A DNA stretch of 20,767 bases from UBA1205 sp045534635. GTDB taxonomy: Bacteria; Bacteroidota; Bacteroidia; Bacteroidales; WCHB1-69. Within the stretch, counting starts at the first letter, position 1. Each line of letters begins with the position of its first letter. The notes under the pieces are model-generated. The model ran no database searches. It saw nothing but the letters and a program-made list of their open reading frames with translations, and had not been told where the DNA came from. The DNA lies in NCBI GenBank assembly GCA_045534635.1, contig JAZSKB010000041.1, positions 1 through 20,767 on the forward strand, written 5' to 3'. Below are positions 1 to 6,779 of this stretch, piece after piece. Position numbers and translations under genes: made by a program.

Positions 1-188
1 CAGCCAAAACAATGTTAAATATCAAAAATGCTACAGAAAATGTTCAAATATTCGACATAACTGGTCGTTTGCTTATCAATGTAGAAAATAAAGAAACAAA
101 CTTGTTACAAATCAATGTTTCCAACTTGGCAAAAGGAATGTATTTTGTAAAAGTCGGCAACTATACCATCAAGTTTGTCAAAGAGTAA
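1..188 (+). CDS. C-terminal fragment of a T9SS-secreted protein (type A sorting domain)
   Basis: This is the last ~61 codons of a gene that begins left of the window; the frame is read from position 3 and stops at TAA 186-188. The visible protein contains VQIFDITGRLL, then NVSNLAKGMYFVKV, and ends in IKFVKE. That order (a strand with a D-x-x-G-R turn, then L-x-x-G-x-Y-x-V, then a basic end) is characteristic of the type A C-terminal sorting domain (Por_Secre_tail), which directs Bacteroidota cargo through the type IX secretion system and is removed at the cell surface. The functional part of the protein is outside the window, so its activity cannot be stated. A strong terminator follows 38 nt after the stop, so this is the last gene of its transcript. 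Confidence 0.85.
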   Translation, partial: AKTMLNIKNATENVQIFDITGRLLINVENKETNLLQINVSNLAKGMYFVKVGNYTIKFVKE

Positions 189-226
189 TTATAATCTTTT
201 TTCATGAAATTTTAATTTTATTAAGA

Positions 227-259
227 CAATCCCCGCAATTTGCGGGGATTGTTTTTTTT
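227..259 (+). terminator. Rho-independent terminator
   Basis: CAATCCCCGCA (227-237) pairs perfectly with TGCGGGGATTG (241-251) around a 3-nt loop and is followed by eight T (252-259). The G/C-rich 11-bp stem stands out in this AT-rich sequence. It ends transcription of the T9SS cargo gene. Confidence 0.95.
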
Positions 260-260
260 G

Positions 261-335
261 GGTGTCTGAGCCTGTCGAAGACACCTGAAACGTGTTCAGG
301 CAGATTTACAATTCGCCTGAATAGGTTGCTAAATC
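261..335. repeat. Intergenic hairpin repeat, copy 1
   Basis: GGTGTCT (261-267) and AGACACC (279-285) form a perfect 7-bp stem around an 11-nt loop containing GAGCCTGTCGA. A second stem follows: TTCAGGC (295-301) with GCCTGAA (315-321). GGTTGCTAAATC follows at 324-335. A related element lies at 14131-14196, where the GTGTCT hairpin is in the opposite orientation and the TTCAG-CAGATTT and TTGCTAAAT words recur. This looks like a dispersed non-coding repeat; its function is unknown. Confidence 0.65.
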
Positions 336-362
336 TATAAATAAAAAAAATATAATTTCAAC

Positions 363-394
363 TTGAAAAAGTTATAAAAAAAATGTTACCTTTG
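363..394 (+). promoter_or_regulatory. Bacteroidota-type promoter for the miaA operon
   Basis: TACCTTTG at 387-394 matches the TAnnTTTG -7 box of the primary sigma factor in this phylum. TTG at 363-365, 21 bp upstream, fits the -33 box. Transcription should begin near 400, which places an upstream in-frame ATG at 383 outside the transcript and supports the start at 422. Confidence 0.75.
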
Positions 395-421
395 CATTTT
401 GATAATCATAAAAAAAAGAGA

Positions 422-961
422 ATGAGTGTATATAAATTCAGATTGTTATTCGATGAAGTAGAAGATTTTGTTAGAGATTATGAAATATTGTCTAACCAAA
501 CATTTGAAGATTTTCACAACATTATTATTAAAACTATCAATGGTTTAAATAATCTTGAATTGGCTTCATTTTACACAACAGACCGTAAATGGGAAAAAAC
601 ACAAGAGATTACTCTCATTGATATGTCTGACAAAGAAGCCCCCGAAGAAAATAGACCTTTAATAATGTCTAACGCTATTTTGAGCAATTTTATTGACGAC
701 CCTCATCAAAGAATGATTTATGAATATGATTTTCTTTTATTAAAAACATTTTACATAGAATTGTTGAAAGTTACGGAAGAAAATCCAAAAATTACCTATC
801 CTATTTGCACTCATTCTGTTGGAGAACTTCCCAAGGCAATCACTAATATTCAGCCTGATACGCTTTTAGAGGAAAATACAGAAATTCTCGAAGAAAATGA
901 CCAAGACACTTTCTTCGATGAAGATGATTTAGAAGGTTTTAGCGAAGATTTTGAAATTTAA
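422..961 (+). CDS. pRiA4b ORF-3 / IS1096-passenger-like protein, function unknown
   Basis: A 179-residue acidic protein. The N-terminus MSVYKFRLLFDEVEDFVRDY, followed by SNQTFEDFHNIIIKTI, resembles the plasmid pRiA4b ORF-3-like family (named from a plasmid and an IS1096 passenger gene, but common as a chromosomal gene in Bacteroidota). The family starts with a short strand and a 'tFxdLH' helix. The C-terminal ~30 residues are almost entirely D, E and hydrophobic residues and are probably disordered. I chose ATG 422 over the in-frame ATG at 383 because the -7 box overlaps the latter and family members begin at the MSVYKF segment. The stop TAA (959-961) directly abuts the miaA ATG, which suggests translational coupling. 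The biochemical role is not known. No transposase is nearby, so the family name is not evidence of a mobile element here. Confidence 0.75.
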   Translation: MSVYKFRLLFDEVEDFVRDYEILSNQTFEDFHNIIIKTINGLNNLELASFYTTDRKWEKTQEITLIDMSDKEAPEENRPLIMSNAILSNFIDDPHQRMIYEYDFLLLKTFYIELLKVTEENPKITYPICTHSVGELPKAITNIQPDTLLEENTEILEENDQDTFFDEDDLEGFSEDFEI

Positions 962-1879
962 ATGTTGCTAAACAATAACCGTCCTACACTTATTGTTATT
1001 GCGGGTCCAACTGCAGTTGGTAAAACAAATTTCTGTATCCGTTTAGCAGAAAATTTACAAACAGAAATTATTTCTGCAGATTCTCGTCAATTTTATAAAG
1101 AAACCGTAATAGGAACAGCGGCTCCAACTAAAGAGGAAATGAATGGCATTGTTCATCATTTTATAGGTCATTTATCTATTCACGATTATTACAATGTCAG
1201 CCTTTACGAACAAGAGGCACTTGCAACTATAGACCGTCTATTCCAAAAATACCCTTATATTATTCTTACAGGTGGCAGTGGTTTATATATTGATACTTTA
1301 TGTTATGGTATTGATAATTTGCCAGATGTAGATATTGTTTTACGCAATCAATTGCAAGAAAAGTTTCAAAATGAAGGAATAGAATCTTGTTTAGAACAAC
1401 TTAAATTATTGGATTACGAATTTTATCAGGTTGTTGATAAAAAAAATCATCAAAGAATATTGCGTGCTTTGGAAGTATGTTTGCAAACTGGTCAAAAATA
1501 TAGTCTTTTGAGAAGTAACAAAAAAAGTAAACGCAATTTCAATATTGTAAGAATTTGTCTAACAATGCCTCGTGAACAACTTAACGAACGTATCAACCAA
1601 CGTACCGACAATATGATGAACAATGGCTTTTTGGAAGAAGCACAACAATTGTTGCTTTACAAACATCTAAACGCATTGAATACAGTTGGATATAGAGAAC
1701 TTTTTGATTATTTAGAAAAAAAAATTAGCTTAGAAATGGCTATTGACAAAATAAAAACAAATACTCGTCGTTATGCTAAGCGACAAATGACTTGGTTTAA
1801 AAAAGAAGGTAGCAATTATCTATTTTTGGAAAACCATACCATTGAAAATGTTACAAATATTTTAAACAATAAATACTAA
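962..1879 (+). CDS. miaA: tRNA dimethylallyltransferase
   Basis: This 305-residue enzyme transfers a dimethylallyl group from DMAPP to N6 of A37 in tRNAs that read UNN codons, the first step towards ms2i6A37. The Walker-type P-loop GPTAVGKT is at residues 15-22. The catalytic/substrate aspartate lies in SADSRQFY (D40), the LTGGSGLYID strand is near residues 100-110, and the helical insert carries the QRILRALEV signature. Near the C-terminus, NTRRYAKRQMTWF is the conserved tRNA-binding stretch. Length is normal for the family. The start codon directly follows the stop of the upstream gene, and the next gene begins 5 nt after the miaA stop, so it is the middle gene of a three-gene operon. Identification is secure. 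Confidence 0.97.
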   Translation: MLLNNNRPTLIVIAGPTAVGKTNFCIRLAENLQTEIISADSRQFYKETVIGTAAPTKEEMNGIVHHFIGHLSIHDYYNVSLYEQEALATIDRLFQKYPYIILTGGSGLYIDTLCYGIDNLPDVDIVLRNQLQEKFQNEGIESCLEQLKLLDYEFYQVVDKKNHQRILRALEVCLQTGQKYSLLRSNKKSKRNFNIVRICLTMPREQLNERINQRTDNMMNNGFLEEAQQLLLYKHLNALNTVGYRELFDYLEKKISLEMAIDKIKTNTRRYAKRQMTWFKKEGSNYLFLENHTIENVTNILNNKY

Positions 1880-1884
1880 AAATA

Positions 1885-2310
1885 ATGAATCTAAAAGAAA
1901 TTTTACTTGTGTCAGGAAAAAGCGGATTATTTAAATTAGTATCCAAAGGCAACAACAATATTATTGTTGAATCTATTTTAAACAAAACAAGAATGCCTCT
2001 TTTTGCATCTTCTCGAGCAAGTTCTTTAAACGATATTTGCATATTTACTCTTGATGAAGATATGCCTTTGGAAAAAGTATTTGAAAACATCTATTCTAAA
2101 GAAAATGGTGGAAATTGTATCGATTCGAGCAAAGCAAATCCTAACGAACTTAAAGCGTATATGGAAACTATTTTGCCTAATTACGATAGAGAACGCGTTC
2201 ATGTCTCTGATATGAAGAAATTATTTTCTTGGTATAATTTACTTTTGAATAACAATCTCTTGTCTTTTGAACAAGAAACTTCAGAAGTAAACAATTCTCA
2301 ACAAGAATAA
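1885..2310 (+). CDS. DUF5606-like conserved protein
   Basis: A 141-residue cytoplasmic protein without signal peptide or membrane segment. MNLKEILLVSGKSGLFKLVS, then IIVESILNKTRMPLFASSRA and an ISxFT-like strand (DICIFTLDEDMPLEKVFENI), match my recollection of DUF5606, a small protein conserved in Bacteroidota. The middle MKAYMETILPNYDRERVHVSDMKK-type segment (here positions ~90-112, ending SDMKKLFSWYNLL) is also typical. The first half looks like a small beta-barrel and the second half is helical. The function is unknown. It starts 5 nt after miaA and is the last gene of that operon; a new promoter lies ~100 nt downstream. An antisense open frame at 1851-2090 is a shadow. Confidence 0.75.
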   Translation: MNLKEILLVSGKSGLFKLVSKGNNNIIVESILNKTRMPLFASSRASSLNDICIFTLDEDMPLEKVFENIYSKENGGNCIDSSKANPNELKAYMETILPNYDRERVHVSDMKKLFSWYNLLLNNNLLSFEQETSEVNNSQQE

Positions 2311-2408
2311 CATATTATAAATAAATACTTTTTTTCGTCTTTTTGAATAATTTGCAATTATCTTAAAATAAAAATGCAAAAAAAAGTCTTTATTTAATTT
2401 TTTTTTTA

Positions 2409-2416
2409 TACTTTTG
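2409..2416 (+). promoter_or_regulatory. Promoter -7 box for the TPR-ribH-fmt operon
   Basis: TACTTTTG matches TAnnTTTG and lies 41 nt upstream of the ATG at 2457. No clear -33 TTG was found at the expected distance. The preceding 98 nt after the DUF5606-like gene are A/T-rich with no convincing terminator hairpin. Confidence 0.6.
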
Positions 2417-2456
2417 CAACTTGTAAATTTATTATTCAAATAAACTAATAAAAAAG

Positions 2457-3143
2457 ATGAACAATACAACAAAACATCACACAGAATATAGTGAACAAGA
2501 CAATAAAAATTTTATACAAAAAACTGTTCACCTCTACAAAGAAAATGAGAAATTGATTAACATTGTTAGTACTGCAGTTTTAGTAATCATATTGTTGATT
2601 TTAGCCTATATATTCTATTGGGCACCCAAACAACACAAAAAAGCAGAATTGGCAATATACAAAGCCGAACAATATTTTGCCAAAGATTCTTTACAATTGG
2701 CATTAAATGGTGATGGTACTTGCGATGGCTTATTAACAATTATAGACAAATATTCATTAACGAAAACTGCTGATAGAGCATGCTTTATGGCTGGTGTTTG
2801 TTTCCTCAAAGACGGCAAATACGACGAAGCCATCAAATATTTAAAAAAATATTCAGCAAAAGATAAACTTGTTTCTGTTCAAGCACTTGGTTTAATCGGC
2901 GATGCTTATATGGAAAAAAATGACCTTTCTTCTGCTGCCTCTTACTACAAAAAAGCAAGTAAGAAAAATCCTAACGATATGCTAACACCTATTTACCTAC
3001 TTCGTTATGGTATCGTTTGTGAAATGCAAAACAAATGGTCAGATGCATTGTCAGCATACGAAACTATTTTGCATAAATATCCTCAGTCTTACGAGGCTAT
3101 GGATATTGAAAAACGAATTGAATACGCGAAAACAAGAAAATAA
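2457..3143 (+). CDS. Membrane-anchored tetratricopeptide repeat protein
   Basis: A 228-residue protein with a hydrophilic N-terminus, one strong hydrophobic segment at about residues 34-54 (IVSTAVLVIILLILAYIFYW) and a C-terminal region rich in TPR-like helices. The segments ADRACFMAGVCFLKDGKYDEAI, ALGLIGDAYMEKNDLSSAASYY and LLRYGIVCEMQNKWSDALSAYE (each quoted only in part of its helix pair) show the A-x-Y-x-x-G and A-x-x-Y spacing of TPRs. The topology is probably N-in with TPRs in the periplasm, as in YfgM-like proteins. It lies 14 nt upstream of ribH, an arrangement I recall from other Bacteroidota. Its partner is unknown; the TPRs suggest a scaffold or chaperone role, which is inference. 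Confidence 0.85.
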   Translation: MNNTTKHHTEYSEQDNKNFIQKTVHLYKENEKLINIVSTAVLVIILLILAYIFYWAPKQHKKAELAIYKAEQYFAKDSLQLALNGDGTCDGLLTIIDKYSLTKTADRACFMAGVCFLKDGKYDEAIKYLKKYSAKDKLVSVQALGLIGDAYMEKNDLSSAASYYKKASKKNPNDMLTPIYLLRYGIVCEMQNKWSDALSAYETILHKYPQSYEAMDIEKRIEYAKTRK

Positions 3144-3157
3144 TCTTAACATCGTTT

Positions 3158-3640
3158 ATGGCAATAAAAAAACAAAATTTATCGGATTTTAATGCCGATA
3201 GTATTCCGCATATCAATACCAAAGGTCTTCAAATTGCAATTGTTACCGCAGAATGGAACAGCGAAATAACTTTTTCTATGGAAAAAGCATGTATCGAAAC
3301 CTTACAACAATACGGAATTGATAAAAATAGTATTTTTGTACAAAAAGTTGCAGGCAGTTTTGAATTACCTTTTGCTGCCCAACAACTCATTCTTAATAAA
3401 AATATTGATGCTGTAATTTGTATAGGTTGTATCATTCAAGGGGAAACACGTCATTTTGATTTTATTGCACAAGCAACTGCCAATGGTATTATGAATGTAG
3501 GCTTAGAATGCAATGTGCCTGTTGTTTTTGGAGTACTGACCACAAACAATATGCAACAAGCAATCGACCGTTCTGGTGGTATCCATGGCAATAAAGGTGT
3601 TGAAGCCGCTGTTGCATGTTTAAAACTTTTAGCCTTATAA
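3158..3640 (+). CDS. ribH: 6,7-dimethyl-8-ribityllumazine synthase
   Basis: This 160-residue enzyme condenses 5-amino-6-ribitylaminouracil with 3,4-dihydroxy-2-butanone 4-phosphate to give 6,7-dimethyl-8-ribityllumazine, the penultimate step of riboflavin synthesis. Visible signatures are AEWNSEIT (31-38, with W33 at the substrate-stacking position), GSFELPFAAQQL (66-77), GETRHFDF with the general-acid histidine H99, PVVFGVLTTNN (121-131), and RSGGIHGNKG with R138 and K146 for phosphate. In many homologues the residue before GxT is R or K (the RGxT motif); here it is Q94, a mild variation. The start ATG lies 14 nt after the TPR gene, and fmt follows after 4 nt. The partner gene ribD is on the other strand at 7399-8439, so riboflavin genes are split between two operons in this window. 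Confidence 0.96.
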   Translation: MAIKKQNLSDFNADSIPHINTKGLQIAIVTAEWNSEITFSMEKACIETLQQYGIDKNSIFVQKVAGSFELPFAAQQLILNKNIDAVICIGCIIQGETRHFDFIAQATANGIMNVGLECNVPVVFGVLTTNNMQQAIDRSGGIHGNKGVEAAVACLKLLAL

Positions 3641-3644
3641 ATAA

Positions 3645-4595
3645 ATGAAAATAGTTTTTATGGGTACTCCCGACTTTGCCGTTGGTATATTAGATGCCAT
3701 CGTTCAAGAAGGGATACATAATATCTGTGCCATAGTAACTTCCGTAGATAAACCCGCTGGAAGAGGTATGAAAATACAAAAATCCGCAGTAAAATTATAT
3801 GCAGAAGAACATAATTTGCCTATATTACAACCCGAAAAATTGAGAGATGAACACTTTATTTCCCAACTAAAACAATTTCAAGCCGATTTATTTGTTGTTG
3901 TTGCATTTCGTATGTTACCAAGTGTAGTTTGGAATATTCCGCCCAAAGGAACTATCAATTTACACGCTTCTTTGCTTCCTCAATATAGAGGAGCCGCTCC
4001 TATCAATTGGGCTATTATCAATGGAGAAAAAGAAACTGGTGTTACCACATTTTTTATCAACGAAATAATTGATAGCGGCAATATTATTCTAAAAGCAAAA
4101 ACTTCTATTGAAGATAATGAAACCGCTGAAACTCTACACGATAAATTGTTATCGCTAGGAAAAAATACTATTTGTCAAACTTTACAATTAATTGAGCAAG
4201 ACAATGTCAAAGTTATTATTCAAGACAATATATCAACAGAATTTGCTTTGGCTCCAAAAATATTTAAACAAGATTGTAAAATAGATTGGAACAAAAAAGC
4301 AATTGATATTTATAATTTTATAAGAGGATTATCTCCTTATCCAGCGGCTTTTACATCTTACTTCAACAATAAAGGAGAGCAAATTACAATGAAAATTTTC
4401 AATGCTCAAATCGGAAAAAAAACAGCACAACAAGCCATTGGCGAAATCTCTTCCGACGACAAAACATATTTGACTATTGCTTGTTTAGATGGGTGTATTT
4501 ACATAAAAAAATTACAAATTTTCGGTAAAAAACGTATGACTATTGACGAATTTTTGCTTGGAAATAAAGGTTTTAATGGAAAAATCGCACAATAA
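3645..4595 (+). CDS. fmt: Methionyl-tRNA formyltransferase
   Basis: A 316-residue enzyme that formylates the amino group of methionyl-initiator tRNA with 10-formyltetrahydrofolate. The N-terminal Rossmann-type domain opens with MKIVFMGTPDFAV. The catalytic set is N105, H107 and D143, with the folate-binding SLLP loop at 109-112 in the segment INLHASLLPQYRGAAPINWA (only its core is quoted). DKPAGRGMKI (35-44) is the tRNA acceptor-binding loop region. The C-terminal OB-like domain (from about residue 205) is present, with FIRGLSPYPAAF typical of it. Length is normal. The gene starts 4 nt after ribH and ends the TPR-ribH-fmt transcript; a new promoter precedes the next gene. Confidence 0.97.
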   Translation: MKIVFMGTPDFAVGILDAIVQEGIHNICAIVTSVDKPAGRGMKIQKSAVKLYAEEHNLPILQPEKLRDEHFISQLKQFQADLFVVVAFRMLPSVVWNIPPKGTINLHASLLPQYRGAAPINWAIINGEKETGVTTFFINEIIDSGNIILKAKTSIEDNETAETLHDKLLSLGKNTICQTLQLIEQDNVKVIIQDNISTEFALAPKIFKQDCKIDWNKKAIDIYNFIRGLSPYPAAFTSYFNNKGEQITMKIFNAQIGKKTAQQAIGEISSDDKTYLTIACLDGCIYIKKLQIFGKKRMTIDEFLLGNKGFNGKIAQ

Positions 4596-4683
4596 AATAT
4601 ATCAAATTTATTATAAATCAACAAATTAAAGTATTTTTCATATTTTTTACGCTAAAAATAGAGTGCTGTATATATTTTTTTTG

Positions 4684-4691
4684 TAAATTTG
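4684..4691 (+). promoter_or_regulatory. Promoter -7 box for the HU-family gene
   Basis: TAAATTTG matches TAnnTTTG and lies 26 nt before the ATG at 4718. A -33 TTG at the usual 19-22 bp distance is not evident. The box overlaps an in-frame GTG at 4691, which argues against that codon as the start. Confidence 0.5.
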
Positions 4692-4717
4692 TGAAAATTT
4701 TTAAAAACTTTTACATT

Positions 4718-4990
4718 ATGAATAAAGCAGAATTAATTGATGCAATGGTAGCCCAAACAGGCATGTCTAGAAAAAACGCAAAAGCCGCTCTTGATGCTTT
4801 TGTAGATGTTACAACAGACGCGTTAAAAAAAGAAAAGAGATTATGCATTCCTGGTTTCGTTACTATGAATGTTGTAGAACGTCCTGCACGTGTTGGAAGA
4901 AATGTTCACACAGGAGCTCCTGTGAATGTTCCTGCTAAAAATGTTGTCAAAGTTAAAATCGGTGCTATATTAGCAGAATCCGTAAAATAA
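4718..4990 (+). CDS. HU-family DNA-binding protein
   Basis: A 90-residue nucleoid protein that should bind and bend DNA as a dimer. MNKAELIDAMVAQTG and the second helix KNAKAALDAFVDVTTDALKK form the HU helical core. The beta arm carries RPARVGRNVHTGAP, and PAKNVVKVKIGAIL closes the fold. I start at ATG 4718 because MNKAELID is the canonical N-terminus and because an earlier in-frame GTG (4691) would add nine residues and sits inside the -7 box. Two features differ from textbook HU: the arm tip reads RNVHTG instead of RNPxTG, so the intercalating proline (position 63) is V63, and the usual GFG turn is replaced by IPGF (44-47). The gene appears monocistronic, with its own promoter and a terminator 20 nt after the stop. 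Confidence 0.93.
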   Translation: MNKAELIDAMVAQTGMSRKNAKAALDAFVDVTTDALKKEKRLCIPGFVTMNVVERPARVGRNVHTGAPVNVPAKNVVKVKIGAILAESVK

Positions 4991-5010
4991 TTTTACAATT
5001 AACGCTAAAT

Positions 5011-5043
5011 AGGAGACTACTATGTAGTCTCCTTGTTTTTTTT
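5011..5043 (+). terminator. Rho-independent terminator of the HU gene, abutting the next start codon
   Basis: AGGAGACTAC (5011-5020) pairs perfectly with GTAGTCTCCT (5024-5033) across a TAT loop, followed by TG and a run of nine T (5035 is G, T-run 5036-5043). The T-run ends at the base before the trmH ATG at 5044, so hairpin and U-tract occupy the whole upstream region of that gene. Confidence 0.9.
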
Positions 5044-5712
5044 ATGGAAAATAAAATAGATTATCTTCGTCAATACATTTCTGAAGAACGTTACCAACGA
5101 ATTTTTGATGTTAGTGCTCAACGTACTGAACATCTTACTATTATAGTAGAAAATTTGTACCAAAGTCATAATATGAGTGCCGTTTTACGAACAGCAGAAT
5201 GTTTAGGTATTCAAAATGTACATATTATTGAAAATAAATTTCAATATCAAATCAGTAAAGAAGTTTCTATGGGGTCGGATAAATGGTTGTCGTTGCATCG
5301 TTACAACAAAAATGAAGACAATACCATAGAATGTTTAAAGAAGGTAAAAGAATTAGGTTACAAAATTGTAGCAACACTTCCCGCTGAAAATGACCAAATG
5401 TTAGATGAAATAAACATTGAACAACCAACAGCATTTCTTTTTGGTACAGAATTATTAGGATTAAGTCCCAACGCCATCAAAATGGCTGATGAATATGTAA
5501 AAATACCAATGTACGGATTTACTGAAAGTTACAATATTTCTGTATCAGTTGCTCTCACTATGATGAATACCGTACAAAGATTAAGAAAATCAAATATTCA
5601 ATGGCAACTCAGTGAAAATAAACTCAATCAATTACGGTTGGATTGGATAAAAAAAAGCATTAGAGATGTAGAAGGCATTTTAAAACGTTACGAGAAGAAT
5701 AATCAATTGTAA
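5044..5712 (+). CDS. trmH: SpoU/TrmH-family RNA 2'-O-methyltransferase
   Basis: A 222-residue SPOUT methylase with the deep-trefoil-knot motifs. Motif 1 NMSAVLRTAECLG (43-55) contains N43 and the catalytic R49. Motif 2 is FLFGTELLGLS (131-141) with E136. Motif 3 is IPMYGFTESYNISVSVAL (154-171). It would transfer a methyl group from SAM to a ribose 2'-OH, most likely Gm18 of tRNA as in TrmH; the N-terminal helix (SEERYQRIFDVSAQRTEHLT) and C-terminal helices are TrmH-like rather than RlmB-like. The substrate assignment is inferred. The ATG immediately follows the U-tract of the HU terminator and no separate promoter box is visible, so expression probably depends on read-through. It is followed by a 141-nt convergent gap. 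Confidence 0.88.
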   Translation: MENKIDYLRQYISEERYQRIFDVSAQRTEHLTIIVENLYQSHNMSAVLRTAECLGIQNVHIIENKFQYQISKEVSMGSDKWLSLHRYNKNEDNTIECLKKVKELGYKIVATLPAENDQMLDEINIEQPTAFLFGTELLGLSPNAIKMADEYVKIPMYGFTESYNISVSVALTMMNTVQRLRKSNIQWQLSENKLNQLRLDWIKKSIRDVEGILKRYEKNNQL

Positions 5713-5853
5713 TTTACATTTCTTTAAACAGATAATTTAAAAGTTCCACAGTATTTTATGGCAACATTGTTGTTATATAGTTGATATATATTCTAAAATT
5801 GTAAAATTAGTTTGCTTTTTTGCCAAGCCCCCCAAAAATATAGAAATAAATTA
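5713..5853. other. Convergent intergenic gap
   Basis: This 141-nt A/T-rich gap lies between the stops of trmH (+) and the EamA gene (-). I see no stem with a U-tract in either direction, no ORF and no repeat. Confidence 0.5.
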
Positions 5854-6777
5854 TTATATCTCTTTTTTTTCAATTTGAGTGAGGCAAACACCTACTATAA
5901 TAATAAGAATGCCAATCATTTTGTACAAAGAAAGTAATTCACCAGTGAGAAAAAATGCGGTAATTGCAGTAAAAATGGGAATAGCATTTGTAAAAACAGC
6001 CGAACGAGAAATACCAATCTTTTTTACCGCCATAGAATAAAACATAAAAGCAAGAGTAGAAGAAAAAATTGATAACATAATAATACTAAACCATACAACA
6101 AATTGTGGTGAGCAATTAACGAAAATACCAGAAGATAAATTAGCCTGATAATCAATAGGTTGTTTGGTGATTAGCCAAAGAGGCAAAAATAAAAGCATTC
6201 CAATTGTGTTTTGTATAGCGATAAGCCAAATAGTATTGACCTTTCCAGATAAAGTATTGAGAATAATTCCATAACAAACAGAAGAACAGACAGTAATAAA
6301 TAAAAGAAAAATTCCAAAAATATCAACGTCAATTTGTAAATTTTTTCCTAAAATCATACAAATAACCCCAATCAAAGATAAGAAAATACCGATAATGTTG
6401 GTTTTAGATAATTTTGCTTTGAAAAATAGCACCATAATAATAGCGGTAAAAACAGGTATAGTAGATATGATAGGAGAAACAATGACAGGGCTAACACGTT
6501 CTAAAGCAAATGTTTCTCCTAAAAAATAGAAAAATGGTTCAAAGAGTGCTAAAAGAAATAAATATTTCCAATCTTTTTTTTCTATTTTGCATTTTTTGTA
6601 AAACAATAAAATGAAAATCCATAGCATTGATGCAGAAATAACAAGTCTGATAAAAATAAGACTAATGGCATTAATACTTGGTAAAATTAATGAGGTAAAC
6701 ACAAAAGAAGTTCCCCAAAATAACATAGAACAACTTAAAAGCAGGTAAGTTGTAAATTTAGATTGTTGCATATTCAT
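5854..6777 (-). CDS. EamA/DMT-superfamily transporter
   Basis: A 307-residue integral membrane protein with about ten hydrophobic helices arranged as two EamA repeats. The first opens with YLLLSCSMLFWGTSFVFTSL (11-30) and the second starts around residue 150 (IFGIFLLFITVCSSVCYGI). The WGTSF motif in helix 1, the P-x-x-S/TA-type segment VSPIISTIPVFTAI in repeat 1 and its counterpart FTNAIPIFTAITAFF in repeat 2 are typical of drug/metabolite transporters. The substrate cannot be predicted; family members export amino acids or other small metabolites. Two start codons are possible, ATG 6777 and ATG 6771 two codons later; both are near the RNase H stop (2-nt gap to the first), so coupling is likely. 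It is the last gene of the minus-strand panB operon. Confidence 0.9.
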   Translation of the reverse strand: MNMQQSKFTTYLLLSCSMLFWGTSFVFTSLILPSINAISLIFIRLVISASMLWIFILLFYKKCKIEKKDWKYLFLLALFEPFFYFLGETFALERVSPVIVSPIISTIPVFTAIIMVLFFKAKLSKTNIIGIFLSLIGVICMILGKNLQIDVDIFGIFLLFITVCSSVCYGIILNTLSGKVNTIWLIAIQNTIGMLLFLPLWLITKQPIDYQANLSSGIFVNCSPQFVVWFSIIMLSIFSSTLAFMFYSMAVKKIGISRSAVFTNAIPIFTAITAFFLTGELLSLYKMIGILIIIVGVCLTQIEKKEI

Positions 6778-6779
6778 AT

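Noticed and set aside
383..421. Earlier ATG for the pRiA4b ORF-3-like gene
   Set aside because: It overlaps the TACCTTTG promoter box and would lie upstream of the transcription start; family similarity begins at the ATG at 422.
422..961. Mobile element suggested by the IS1096-passenger family name
   Set aside because: No transposase, no terminal inverted repeats and no target duplication; the gene is embedded in a housekeeping operon.
2311..2408. Possible terminator after the DUF5606-like gene
   Set aside because: T-runs are present, but only weak A/T pairing (AAATAAA/TTTATTT) precedes them; there is no stable stem.
5011..5027. AGGAG followed after 6 nt by ATG TAG, a start-stop minimal ORF
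   Set aside because: The AGGAG and ATG are parts of the terminator hairpin, and organisms of this phylum seldom use Shine-Dalgarno sites; coincidence is more likely.
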